Assembly: GCF_002090075.1 (NCBI RefSeq)
Contig: NZ_BBRI01000003.1
Location: forward strand, 620,001-684,000
Reading direction: 5' to 3'
DNA length: 64,000 nt
DNA from: Demequina sp. NBRC 110052
Lineage (GTDB): Bacteria > Actinomycetota > Actinomycetes > Actinomycetales > Demequinaceae
The first letter of the stretch is position 1. Every line of letters starts with the position of its first letter. Under the pieces are notes generated by a model, which worked only from the letters and a program-made list of their open reading frames with translations, did not search any database and was not told the origin of the DNA. Positions 42,695 to 50,786 of this stretch are shown piece by piece. The position numbers and the translations under genes are program-made.

Positions 42695-43252
42695 TTAGAA
42701 CTGCACGTTCGGTGCCGTGCGCGCCGACTCGACCGTCTCGAAGTACTCCTCGCGGTGGAAGCCGAACATCCCCGCGATGAGGTTGGTCGGGAACGTCTCG
42801 ATACGCGTGTTGAGGGTCCGCACGTTCGCGTTGTAGAAGCGGCGTCCAGCCGCCACCCTGTCCTCCGTGTTGGTGAGCTCCTGCTGCAACTGCAGGAAGT
42901 TCTGGTTCGCCTTGAGGTCCGGGTAGGCCTCGGCGACGGCGAACAGACGTCCGAGCGCCTGGGTCAGCACATTCTCCTGCTGCGCCTGCTCGGCCGGAGA
43001 GGACCCCGGCGCCGCCGCGATGGTGCGCGCCTGAGTGACCTCCTCGAGCGTCGCCCGCTCGTGCTTCGCGTAGCCCTTGACGGTCTCGACCAGGTTCGGG
43101 ATGAGGTCGTGCCTGCGCTGCAGCTCGACATCGATCTGGCGCCACGCCTCCTGCACCAGGTTGCGCAGCTTGACGAGGCCGTTGTACGCGACGATCGCCC
43201 ACAGGCCGACGATGACGATGAAGGCGAAGATGCCTCCGATGATCCACTCCAT
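42695..43252 (-). CDS. lemA: LemA family protein
   Basis: The 185-residue protein has an N-terminal anchor helix (WIIGGIFAFIVIVGLWAIVAYN) and the LemA helical domain (RRHDLIPNLVETVKGYAKHE, FYNANVRTLNTRIETFP). LemA proteins are membrane-anchored and of unclear function. GAGGAGGGG precedes the ATG and TAGCAT (43313-43308, minus) is the likely -10. The neighbouring gene upstream (43358-44374) encodes a DUF3137-like partner often seen beside lemA. Confidence 0.93.
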   Translation of the reverse strand: MEWIIGGIFAFIVIVGLWAIVAYNGLVKLRNLVQEAWRQIDVELQRRHDLIPNLVETVKGYAKHERATLEEVTQARTIAAAPGSSPAEQAQQENVLTQALGRLFAVAEAYPDLKANQNFLQLQQELTNTEDRVAAGRRFYNANVRTLNTRIETFPTNLIAGMFGFHREEYFETVESARTAPNVQF

Positions 43253-43316
43253 GACCCCTCCTCGGGTTCAGTCGCCGCGGTCCCCCCGACCGAGGCATGC
43301 TCTCTCGATGCTAGCG

Positions 43317-43337
43317 GCGGCCTCGAGGGGAGGCCGC
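43317..43337 (-). terminator. Hairpin after the DUF3137-like gene
   Basis: GCGGCCTC (43317-43324) and GAGGCCGC (43330-43337) form a perfect 8-bp stem with a 5-base loop, 21 bases after the stop at 43358 and just upstream of the lemA -10. Confidence 0.65.
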
Positions 43338-43357
43338 ATTGTCCCCAGGTTCTCCTG

Positions 43358-44374
43358 TCACAGGACCCTGAAGCGGAAGATGTCGAAGTCCTCGTCGCCG
43401 CTCGGAAGCCCTGAGTAACCCTCTCCGGTGGCGGCCGGGCCGGGCTCGATGCCGGTCCAGCGGCCCGACGTGAGCGCGCCAGGCGTCGTGGCCCACGACG
43501 GTGCCGAGGGTGAGATCGGCCGACCCTCGCCGCGCGCGAGGCCCGCCTCCGCGTACTCCCGCACCACGTGAGCGGGAATGCGGCGTGCGACGGACGTCAG
43601 GACCGAGAGGCGCCGAGCGAGATCCTCAGTGCCGCGTCGGCCGGGCGACCACAGCAGCACGGCGCCACCGTCGATCCTGAGCGAGACGCCCTCGAGGTCC
43701 GACTGCAGGAGCCGGTCGATCATGCGCGGGTCAAGGATGGCGTGCGCGTACCGCTGGTCCGAGGCGATCACGCGCCATCGACGGTTGAAGGCGTGCGACT
43801 CGACGTCGACGTCCGAGCCGCCGAATGCCTTCGCCGCGTGCGTGCCGACGCCCTCGGGCACCAGGTCCAGCCGAGGCAGCGTCACGGGCAGCTCCACGAG
43901 CGTGACGTGGAACGTCTGGGTCTGACTCCGAGAGCCTGACTCGTGCGCCAGCAGCGCGCCGAACAGCGCCTCGTCCAGCAGCAGAGCATCGGAGTAGTTC
44001 CGCGTGCTCGTCTGACGCCGCTGAGTCTCGTAGACCTGCGTGTACGTCGCGCACTGCGCGCCGGCGAAGGTGCCGCGCAGCACGTCCTCCTGACGTCGGC
44101 GCACGCCGGACTCGAAGGGGAGGCCCGAGAATCGACCGGTGTAGGCCGTGGTCGCGGGCTCGAACTGCCAACCGTGCGTCGCCGCGAAGGTCGCGAGCTC
44201 CTTGCGATGCCTGCTCCGCTGCGCGCTGTCCCACAGCGCCCACGCGCCGACCACGATGCCCGCCGCGAGGCCCAGCCCCAACAGCAGGTCCGAGCCCGTG
44301 CCCACGCCGAGCACCAGGACGACCGCGGCGACGGCCCCGATCGACATGAGGCGCGACGTGAGGTTCCTGGTCAT
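43358..44374 (-). CDS. Membrane protein, DUF3137-like
   Basis: The 338-residue protein has two N-terminal helices (about residues 10-48) and a large cytoplasmic or extracellular alpha/beta domain. The pattern of reading a THGWQFE core, a body of beta strands and a regular LLWSPGRRGTEDLARRL helix is seen in proteins encoded beside lemA. The C-terminal 60 residues are Gly/Pro/Ser-rich and probably flexible. TAGGGT (44386-44381, minus) six bases before the ATG implies leaderless expression. Function unknown. Confidence 0.78.
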   Translation of the reverse strand: MTRNLTSRLMSIGAVAAVVLVLGVGTGSDLLLGLGLAAGIVVGAWALWDSAQRSRHRKELATFAATHGWQFEPATTAYTGRFSGLPFESGVRRRQEDVLRGTFAGAQCATYTQVYETQRRQTSTRNYSDALLLDEALFGALLAHESGSRSQTQTFHVTLVELPVTLPRLDLVPEGVGTHAAKAFGGSDVDVESHAFNRRWRVIASDQRYAHAILDPRMIDRLLQSDLEGVSLRIDGGAVLLWSPGRRGTEDLARRLSVLTSVARRIPAHVVREYAEAGLARGEGRPISPSAPSWATTPGALTSGRWTGIEPGPAATGEGYSGLPSGDEDFDIFRFRVL

Positions 44375-44441
44375 GCCGCCACCCTAGCCAGCGCCAGCGA
44401 CGCCGTCATCGGCGGCGGGGATGACGACACGCTCTGCACGA

Positions 44442-44480
44442 ATCGGCCCCGGGGACGATCGGATCCGTCCCCCGGCCGAT
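44442..44480 (-). terminator. Terminator hairpin of pyrE
   Basis: ATCGGCC (44442-44448) pairs with GGCCGAT (44474-44480) and an inner GGGGAC/GTCCCC stem continues after a small bulge. It begins four bases after the pyrE stop. Confidence 0.75.
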
Positions 44481-44483
44481 GCG

Positions 44484-45050
44484 TCAGGACAGGCCGAGGT
44501 CGTCCAGGCCGTACAGGTACAGGTAGGGAAGCCCCTCGGCCTCGATGCGCTCGCGCGCACCCGTGTCGCGATCGACGATCACCGCGACCGCCACGACGTT
44601 GGCACCCGCCTCGCGCAGCGCCTCGACCGCTGTCAGAACCGAGCCACCTGTCGTCGAGGTGTCCTCCACCGCGACCACCGCTCGACCGGCGACGTCAGGA
44701 CCCTCGATGCGGCGCTGCAGGCCATGTGCCTTGGACTCCTTGCGCACCACGAACGAGTCGAGATCCAGGCCGCGCGACGCGGCAGCATGCATCAGCGCCG
44801 TCGCCACGGGGTCCGCTCCGAGAGTCAGACCGCCCACCGCATCCACATCGGCCGGGCCGAAGCCCGCCTCCTCGAGCGCGTCCAGGAGCACGTGACCCAC
44901 CAGGGGCGCCGCCCGATGGTGCAGGGTGACGCGACGCAGGTCCACGTAGTAGTCCGCCTCCTTGCCCGAGGCGAGGGTCACGCGACCGCGCACCACGGCC
45001 AGGTCGAGGATGAGGTCACGCAACTGCTCGCGCGGGGTTCCGGAGGTCAT
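44484..45050 (-). CDS. pyrE: Orotate phosphoribosyltransferase
   Basis: The 188-residue enzyme has the PRPP loop VVAVEDTSTTGGS, the SGKEADYYVDLRR strand and GGLTLGADP, matching PyrE. It makes OMP from orotate and PRPP in pyrimidine synthesis. TAGGCT (45062-45057, minus) is six bases before the ATG, so it is leaderless. It is followed immediately by a hairpin, so it is transcribed alone, away from the rest of the pyrimidine genes. Confidence 0.95.
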   Translation of the reverse strand: MTSGTPREQLRDLILDLAVVRGRVTLASGKEADYYVDLRRVTLHHRAAPLVGHVLLDALEEAGFGPADVDAVGGLTLGADPVATALMHAAASRGLDLDSFVVRKESKAHGLQRRIEGPDVAGRAVVAVEDTSTTGGSVLTAVEALREAGANVVAVAVIVDRDTGARERIEAEGLPYLYLYGLDDLGLS

Positions 45051-45119
45051 GCGCCCAGCCTACCGAGACGCAGGGGGGGAGCCCGCGGCCGGTGACCGCC
45101 GCGTCGGGCGTGAGGACGC

Positions 45120-45884
45120 TCAGTCCCGACGCTGACTGCGGCGTCCCCGCGTCAGCCGTTTGGGAACGAACCTCAGAGCGCCGCCGGCGATCCCGTACAG
45201 CGCCGACGGCGTCACCGTCACCTGCCCGCGTCGCACCGCCCCGAGCGCGCTGCTGACCACCTGCTCCGGGGTCAGCCACACGGACTCGGGGAAATCCTCG
45301 CGCATGTGCGCGAGCGTCGGCCCGTCGTGGAACTCAGTCCGCACCAGACCCGGCAGCACCACCGTCGCCGTCACCCCGGTACCCGAGAGCTGGCCCGCGA
45401 GCGCCTCGGTGAACTCGACGACCCAGCGCTTGTGCGCCGCATACGTCGAGTTGCCGAGGTGCGCGGCGATCGAAGCGACGTTCAGCACGGCGCCATGGCC
45501 CCGCTCGACCATGCCTGGCAGCGCCGCGTGGCTCAGCCGCATCGGCGCTGCCACCAGCACGTCGAGCATGCGCTTCTCGGCCTCCCACGACGACGCGAGG
45601 AAGCCCTCGCCCAGCCCGAACCCCGCATTGTTCACGAGCAGGCTCACCGGGCGCTCGCGGTCGTCGAGCCTCGCCGCCACCGTCTCCAGCTGCTCGGGGT
45701 CGGCGAGATCCGCGACGAGGACCTTCACGTCCACACCCGTGGCGGACGCGATCACCTCCGCCATCTCCGAGAGCCGGTCGCGCGAACGCGCGACGAGCAC
45801 CACGTCGTGTCCGGCCGTCGCGAGCTGCCAGGCGAACTCCTCGCCCAGGCCCGCGGAAGCCCCCGTCACCAGTGCGGTCGCCAT
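45120..45884 (-). CDS. Short-chain dehydrogenase/reductase
   Basis: The 254-residue protein is a classical SDR: TGASAGLGEE cofactor loop, LVNNAGFG, catalytic Ser in NVASIAAHLG, and YAAHKR supplying the Tyr and Lys (YxxxK). An ATG at 45884 is chosen because TAGGCT (45896-45891, minus) lies six bases upstream; a GTG two codons earlier would overlap the promoter. The basic C terminus (RRSQRRD) is unusual. Substrate unknown. It shares a 58-base divergent promoter region with xthA. Confidence 0.88.
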   Translation of the reverse strand: MATALVTGASAGLGEEFAWQLATAGHDVVLVARSRDRLSEMAEVIASATGVDVKVLVADLADPEQLETVAARLDDRERPVSLLVNNAGFGLGEGFLASSWEAEKRMLDVLVAAPMRLSHAALPGMVERGHGAVLNVASIAAHLGNSTYAAHKRWVVEFTEALAGQLSGTGVTATVVLPGLVRTEFHDGPTLAHMREDFPESVWLTPEQVVSSALGAVRRGQVTVTPSALYGIAGGALRFVPKRLTRGRRSQRRD

Positions 45885-45942
45885 GCGCACAGCCTAGGCG
45901 AGCCAGGCCCCGCGCGGCGGTCGTGCAGGTACCGTGGTCGCC
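45885..45942. promoter_or_regulatory. Compact divergent leaderless promoters
   Basis: TAGGCT (45896-45891, minus) serves the dehydrogenase gene and TACCGT (45930-45935, plus) serves xthA, each six or seven bases before its start codon. Only 33 bases separate the two -10 boxes, so the -35 regions overlap or are absent and polymerases would compete. Confidence 0.65.
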
Positions 45943-46734
45943 ATGCGACTGGCCACCTGGAACGTGAACTCCGTCCGCGCGCGCGAGCCGCGCATCCTCG
46001 ACTGGCTCGACCGGGCCGACGTGGACGTGCTCGCGATGCAGGAGATCAAGTGCAAGCCCGCACAGTTCCCTCTCGCGGGGTTCGAGGAGCGCGGCTACGA
46101 GGTCGCGATCCACGGTCTCAACCAGTGGAACGGGGTGGCGATCGCCTCGCGCGTGGGGCTCGACGACGTGGAGGAGGCATTCCCGGCGCAGCCGGCATTC
46201 GGCAAGCCCGGGCAGGAGCCTGTCGTTGAAGCGCGCGCGCTCGGCGCCACCGCAGGGGGCGTGCGCGTGTGGAGTCTCTACGTGCCCAACGGGCGGGGCC
46301 TCGCGGATCCGCACTACGCATACAAGCTGGACTTCCTCGCACGACTGCGGGACGCGTCACAGCAGTGGGCAGGCGCTCCTACTGCGCTCGTAGGCGACTT
46401 CAATGTCGCGCCGCTGCCCACGGACATCTGGTCCGAGGAGGACTCGGACGCTGAGACCCACGTGACGCGGGAGGCTCGCGACGCGTTTGCGTCGCTCGCG
46501 AACCACGGGTTCGAAGAGTTGTCGCGCCGATTCCTCCCGGCCGAGCGCACCTACACCTTCTGGGACTACAAGCAGCTGCGCTTCCCCAAGGGAGAGGGGA
46601 TGAGGATCGACTTCGTCTATGCCTCCGCCCCGCTCGCGGCTCGTGCCACTGGATGCGAGATCGTGCGCGACGAGCGCAAGGGCAAGGGCGCGTCCGATCA
46701 CGTCCCCGTCGTGGTGGACTTCGCCGACGCCTGA
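45943..46734 (+). CDS. xthA: Exonuclease III
   Basis: The 263-residue enzyme carries the exonuclease III signatures ATWNVNSVRAR, QEIKCK, LYVPNGRG, GDFNVAPLPTDIW and SDHVPVVVDF. It acts in base-excision repair as an AP endonuclease and 3'-5' exonuclease. TACCGT (45930-45935) is seven bases before the ATG, supporting this start over the GTG at 45934. No downstream partner; the convergent gene ends 18 bases away. Confidence 0.95.
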   Translation: MRLATWNVNSVRAREPRILDWLDRADVDVLAMQEIKCKPAQFPLAGFEERGYEVAIHGLNQWNGVAIASRVGLDDVEEAFPAQPAFGKPGQEPVVEARALGATAGGVRVWSLYVPNGRGLADPHYAYKLDFLARLRDASQQWAGAPTALVGDFNVAPLPTDIWSEEDSDAETHVTREARDAFASLANHGFEELSRRFLPAERTYTFWDYKQLRFPKGEGMRIDFVYASAPLAARATGCEIVRDERKGKGASDHVPVVVDFADA

Positions 46735-46752
46735 CCCGGCGCCGGCGGAGGA

Positions 46753-47307
46753 TCAGTGCGCGGTGCGCGTGCCGATAGCGCGCTGCACGTCAGGGTCGCC
46801 GAGGGAGGCGAGCCATTCGAGCAGATTCGCAGGCGTCGCTGGGTTCGAGGCGACGAGAGGGCGAAGCACCGGCTGGGCGTAGGCCAACTCGGCGAGCTGC
46901 TCTGGCGAGGCGTGCGGGTCCGCCGCGAGCGCGCGACCGATGCCGACGCCGGAATCGCCCGGAGCGGGGCCCAGCAGCTCGGTCACACGCATCTCGTGCT
47001 CCCCTTGGGCGCCCATGGCGGTCGAGGACTGCGGTGCCGCGGCGGTCCCCCCGACCACGGCATCCCGAATCAGCACCCCGATCACCATGAGCGGCACCAA
47101 GGGAAGAATCCACAGAAGTGGCGGATAGCTCGCGGACTCGACACCTGCCAGGGTCACGGCGGCCCCGATGAACACCACTGCGCCGATGGCAAACGCAAGG
47201 CGTGAGGTCAGGGTCAGTTCTACCTGAGGCAGGTACGAGGACGCGACGATCCCAGCGAAGAGGACCCCCGTGACGACCAGAACGATTTCCTCCGCCGACC
47301 AGTGCAT
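46753..47307 (-). CDS. Membrane protein with C-terminal leucine-rich-repeat-variant-like segment
   Basis: The 184-residue protein has four short membrane helices (residues about 8-95). The last 60 residues (ALAADPHASPEQLAELAYAQ, LRPLVASNPATPANLLEWLA) resemble the variant leucine-rich repeat found in other actinobacterial proteins, with the repeated N-P or D-P followed by SPEQL. AGGAGG precedes the ATG at 47307. Function unknown. The 300 bases between it and the response regulator gene contain no convincing gene, only the two promoters. Confidence 0.75.
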   Translation of the reverse strand: MHWSAEEIVLVVTGVLFAGIVASSYLPQVELTLTSRLAFAIGAVVFIGAAVTLAGVESASYPPLLWILPLVPLMVIGVLIRDAVVGGTAAAPQSSTAMGAQGEHEMRVTELLGPAPGDSGVGIGRALAADPHASPEQLAELAYAQPVLRPLVASNPATPANLLEWLASLGDPDVQRAIGTRTAH

Positions 47308-47606
47308 CACTTCCTCCTCTCCAGGACCGGGCGCGCCTCTCGGCGAGCCCACGACGACTCTGGCACCGGCACTAGGGGTCGTAAAGCCCCATCTTCTGGG
47401 GGCACCCGGGCGTGGGTACCGCGCGGGGTATGAGGCTCCGTGTCGTCGCGCGCCCGCCCTCGCCCACCACGCCCTGGCGGCGTATGTGGGCCGTGAAGCC
47501 GCGTTTCACTGCCCCATCGCACCGCCCCGGGAGGGGCGTCACGCGTGACCGCCCGCACTCGGGCACTAAAGTGAGGGACACGGCCGGATCACGAGGGGGT
47601 ACTCGC

Positions 47607-48287
47607 ATGGCTGAGCGGACGATCGCGCTGGTCGAGGACCACGCGCTCATCGCGGTGGGCTTCCGCGACCTCGTCGAGGCCGCCGACGGGCTCACGCTCG
47701 CGGGGACCGTGGAGACGGTCGCCGACCTCGCATCCCTCGGCGCGACGCTGGACCTGGTCGTGCTCGACCTGCGGCTGACCGACGGCTCGCTGCCCGCGGA
47801 CAACGTCGCCGCCATCCACCGGATGGGCGCGCACGTGCTGATCTACACGGGCGCGGAGGACCGTCGGCTGATCCAGTCTGCGGCCCGCTCGGGAGCGCTC
47901 GGACTCATCCGCAAGTCGAGCGAGCCCGAGGTGCTCATCGATGCGATCCGCACCGCCGCGGAGGGCCGTGAGGTCTTCGGCACCGACTGGGCGGCCGCGA
48001 TCGACGCCGATGCGGGGCTCCAGGATGCCAAACTGTCGCGGCGCGAGCAGGAGATCCTGTCGCTGTACGCCTCGGGCGAGACCGCGGCGACGGTCGCGCG
48101 TCGGACCGGTCTGTCGCGCGAGACCGCGGCGACGGTCGCGCGTCGGACCGGTCTGTCGCGCGAGACCGTCGCGGACTACGTGAGCCGGATCCGCCGCAAG
48201 TACGCCGACGCCGGGCGGCCGGCGCAGTCGCGCATCGACCTCTACAAGCGCGCCGTCGAGGACGGGTACCTCGGGATCGACGGATGA
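47607..48287 (+). CDS. Response regulator, NarL/LuxR family, with duplicated HTH segment
   Basis: The 226-residue regulator has a receiver domain (Glu10-Asp11, phospho-acceptor Asp54, conserved Lys in GLIRKSS) and a LuxR-type HTH. Residues 158-171 (ETAATVARRTGLSR) are repeated exactly at 172-185, because 42 bases of DNA are duplicated in tandem. Without it the protein would be 212 residues, normal for the family. The repeat covers the scaffold and start of the recognition helix, so DNA binding may be altered. GAGGGGG precedes the ATG; TAAAGT (47567-47572) is a possible -10. Its stop overlaps the kinase start. Confidence 0.92.
   Translation: MAERTIALVEDHALIAVGFRDLVEAADGLTLAGTVETVADLASLGATLDLVVLDLRLTDGSLPADNVAAIHRMGAHVLIYTGAEDRRLIQSAARSGALGLIRKSSEPEVLIDAIRTAAEGREVFGTDWAAAIDADAGLQDAKLSRREQEILSLYASGETAATVARRTGLSRETAATVARRTGLSRETVADYVSRIRRKYADAGRPAQSRIDLYKRAVEDGYLGIDG
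48076..48168 (+). repeat. Exact 42-bp tandem duplication within the response regulator HTH
   Basis: Bases 48076-48126 are identical to 48118-48168, a period of 42 with 51 matching bases, about 2.2 copies and no differences. The identity at every codon position suggests that the duplication is recent and could be gained or lost by slippage. Confidence 0.97.
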
Positions 48288-49474
48288 CGACGCGCGGCGC
48301 GACCCGCGTCGCCGTCACGTCCGAGACTCCGGCGCTCGACCGGATGCTTCGCATCCTGTACCTCTCGTGCGGGCTGAGCGGGCTGGTGTTCGCAGGGCTC
48401 ATGCTCCCCACCGCGCTGTCCCAGGTGGATCACCTCCAGCCCACCTACGCCCTCGCGACGATCGTCATCGGGCTCGGCGCGCCGACGCTCCTGGCCCCTC
48501 TGGCACCGTGGGCCCCGCTGAGGCTCATGCGCATCTACGCAGGTTCGGTGGTGATCGCCTTTGCGATCATGCACCTCGCGTTCCCGTGGGCCATCGTGGA
48601 CGGCCTGGGAACTCTCGACTCCCCACCGTGGCTCCAGGGGATCAACGCGCTCCACGCGGTCATCGCGGCCGTGGTGTGGAACAGCAACTGGGTGTGGCTG
48701 TACGGCGTGATGCAGGCGCCAGTGGTCGCCTTCACTCAGGTGCTCTCGCGACCCGTCGTCGACGAGAGGCCCTTCGTGGACGCGCTCGGAGGCACGCTGT
48801 ACTCGCTCATTGTGATGGGCACGTCGCTGGCGCTGATCTACGCCGCCAAGCGCGTCGACGCCTCCGCGCGCACCGCGCGTGAGCAGGCTGCGGCCGAGGC
48901 GAGCACGGCCGCGCGCGAGCGCGAGGAGTCGCGCATCAACGCCATCGTGCATGACGACGTCATGTCGGTCCTCTACGCCGCCGCGAGCTCGCATCCGCCC
49001 ACGGCCGTGGCCGAGCAGGCCACCGTCGCGCTGGACGAGATCGAACGCCTCGCCGCGGGCGACAGTCCCGACCGTCCTCTCACCCCAGGTGAGGTGCTCT
49101 CCATGCTGCGGGCCGCGGCGTTCGAGACCGCTCCCGAGGCGGACGTACGAGGCACCTCCGACGGTGACGGGACCATCCCCCACGAGGTGGCGTTCGCGGT
49201 GGTCGAGGCGCTCTCCGAGACGCTGCGCAACTCAATGCGCCACGCCGGAGGCGGCCGCGTGGAGCGCACAGTCCGCCTCACAGTCACACCCGACCTCATC
49301 ACCGCGCGCGCCTCGGATGACGGCGCGGGCTTCGATCCCGCCACGGTGTCCGAGCGTCGCCTCGGAATCCGGGTGAGCATCGTCGAGCGCATGCGGCACG
49401 CAGGAGGCGACGCCACCGTCGACTCTACGCCGGGCCAGGGCACTGTTGTCTCACTCGTGTGGACGCGCGCATGA
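48284..49474 (+). CDS. Sensor histidine kinase with five-helix membrane domain
   Basis: The 396-residue kinase has five or six N-terminal membrane helices (about residues 20-195), a coiled region, the phospho-acceptor His223 in IVHDDVMSV, and an HATPase domain (SETLRNSMRHAGG, DDGAGFDPATVSERRLGI, GDATVDSTPGQGT). It is the likely partner of the regulator encoded upstream (ATGA overlap) and is itself coupled to a kinase-like gene downstream. Signal unknown; integral membrane sensing is likely. Confidence 0.9.
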   Translation: MTTRGATRVAVTSETPALDRMLRILYLSCGLSGLVFAGLMLPTALSQVDHLQPTYALATIVIGLGAPTLLAPLAPWAPLRLMRIYAGSVVIAFAIMHLAFPWAIVDGLGTLDSPPWLQGINALHAVIAAVVWNSNWVWLYGVMQAPVVAFTQVLSRPVVDERPFVDALGGTLYSLIVMGTSLALIYAAKRVDASARTAREQAAAEASTAAREREESRINAIVHDDVMSVLYAAASSHPPTAVAEQATVALDEIERLAAGDSPDRPLTPGEVLSMLRAAAFETAPEADVRGTSDGDGTIPHEVAFAVVEALSETLRNSMRHAGGGRVERTVRLTVTPDLITARASDDGAGFDPATVSERRLGIRVSIVERMRHAGGDATVDSTPGQGTVVSLVWTRA

Positions 49475-50505
49475 CCGGCCAGCGCGGAGGGCGCCTGCCC
49501 GCGGACACCGCGACGCTTCTGCACCTCGGCTCTGAGCCCGCCCACGTGATCGTCGGCCTGTTCGCCGTCACCAACATCGCGTTCGCGATCATCTACGCGG
49601 ACGCCGTCACCTTCCCCGCGGTCTCGATGGTCGCGCTCGTCCTCGTGCTCGGCGCTGCTGTCATGCTCATGGTGCCCGGGCCGGACCCGTATCCGCTCGC
49701 ACGCACGTGGATCGTGATCGCCGTGGTGGGGGTGTCGACGGCACTCGTGACCTGGAACCTTCCCGACACCGGTGAGTTCGGCCGTGCGACGTGGCATCAG
49801 AGCGCCAACGCGTGGCTGCTGTTCTTCCTCGCGCTGCGGCGCCGCACAGGTCTCGCGTGGGTCGGCTTCGCACTCATGGCCGCGCTCACTGCGGCGTGGG
49901 GCGTCACCTCGGGGCGCGGTCCCCTCTCGACGCTCATGATGCTCAACACCCACGCCGGGACGCTCGTCGTGGCGACGCTGCTCGGGGCGGGCCTCAGGCG
50001 CGCGTCCCGGGACATCGACGCGTTCAGTGCGCGTGCCGACGAGGCGGCGCAGGCGCAGGCGGAGGCGCAGGCGCGGCGCGAGATCCGCCGACGCCGCGTC
50101 GCCGAGGTCGTCCAGACCGCCGGCGCCCCGCTGCGGCGCATCGCGCAGGGCGCACCGTTCACCGAGGCCGAGAGGGTGGACTTCCAGGCTGCCGAGGCGG
50201 ATCTGCGCGATTCCGTGCGCGCCCGTGGCCTCACGACCCCCGCCGTCGTCACATCCGCGGCGGCCGCGCGGCGCCGAGGAGTCCAGGTGGTCCTGCTCGA
50301 CGACCGTGGGGAGCCCGTCGCTGACGGGCTCGCCATGCAGCGCCTGTCCGACGCGGTGGCGAAGGTCCTCGACGACGCCACCGGGGGCGTGGTGACGGTC
50401 CGGCTGCTGCCACCCGGCAGGGAGACGCTGCTGACCATCGTCGCGCAGCAGGGCGACGACGCGACCAGGATCACGCTCGGCGCGGACGGCGGACGACTCG
50501 ACTGA
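49471..50505 (+). CDS. Membrane protein resembling a degenerate sensor kinase
   Basis: The 344-residue protein has five or six membrane helices (residues about 20-185), a long basic/acidic coiled helix (DEAAQAQAEAQARREIRRRR) and a C-terminal alpha/beta region reminiscent of a kinase core but with no phospho-acceptor histidine and no N or G boxes. It is translationally coupled to the kinase before it (ATGA at 49471-49474), so the three proteins probably form one complex. It may be a sensory or regulatory partner rather than an enzyme; this is inference. Confidence 0.78.
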   Translation: MTGQRGGRLPADTATLLHLGSEPAHVIVGLFAVTNIAFAIIYADAVTFPAVSMVALVLVLGAAVMLMVPGPDPYPLARTWIVIAVVGVSTALVTWNLPDTGEFGRATWHQSANAWLLFFLALRRRTGLAWVGFALMAALTAAWGVTSGRGPLSTLMMLNTHAGTLVVATLLGAGLRRASRDIDAFSARADEAAQAQAEAQARREIRRRRVAEVVQTAGAPLRRIAQGAPFTEAERVDFQAAEADLRDSVRARGLTTPAVVTSAAAARRRGVQVVLLDDRGEPVADGLAMQRLSDAVAKVLDDATGGVVTVRLLPPGRETLLTIVAQQGDDATRITLGADGGRLD

Positions 50506-50542
50506 CCCGATGCGCCGGTCTGGAGCGCACGGCATCGGAGAT

Positions 50543-50576
50543 GACGAAGGCCGGACCTTGCGGTCCGGCCTTCGTC
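50543..50576. terminator. Perfect 15-bp terminator hairpin
   Basis: GACGAAGGCCGGACC (50543-50557) pairs with 50562-50576 over the tetraloop TTGC. It serves both the kinase-like gene (stop 50505, rightward) and the tRNA-Arg gene (leftward, 3' end 50583). Confidence 0.92.
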
Positions 50577-50582
50577 TCGATG

Positions 50583-50655
50583 CGCGCCCTGAGGGATTCG
50601 AACCCCCAACCTTCTGATCCGTAGTCAGATGCTCTATCCGTTGAGCTAAGGGCGC
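50583..50655 (-). tRNA. tRNA-Arg (anticodon ACG)
   Basis: The minus strand folds into a 73-base cloverleaf: acceptor GCGCCCT pairs with AGGGCGC, discriminator G, anticodon loop CTACGGA giving ACG, and T-loop GTTCGAATC. The A34 is normally deaminated to inosine to read CGN codons. A CCA end is not encoded. Confidence 0.97.
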
Positions 50656-50745
50656 ATGGCCCAGCGGGCCGAGACACGAGTATACAGGCATTCACGCGAG
50701 CCCGTGCACATGGTCGGCTCGTCGTCGCTTGCGGGTCCGGCGACG

Positions 50746-50772
50746 TAGAGTCAAGTCATCGCAATGTTGCGA
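50746..50772 (+). promoter_or_regulatory. TetR gene promoter with candidate operator
   Basis: TAGAGT (50746-50751) is a -10 box; the start point would be near 50758. The inverted repeat TCGCAATGTTGCGA (50759-50772, 6-bp arms around TG) lies just downstream, where the TetR protein could repress its own gene. It partly overlaps the region before the AAGGGAGG ribosome-binding site. Confidence 0.6.
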
Positions 50773-50786
50773 AGGGAGGCGCAGAG

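Noticed and set aside
47308..47606. N-terminal extension of the response regulator, or a separate small gene
   Set aside because: The in-frame upstream peptide is Arg/Pro-rich without conservation signs, and a strong ribosome-binding site fixes the start at 47607.
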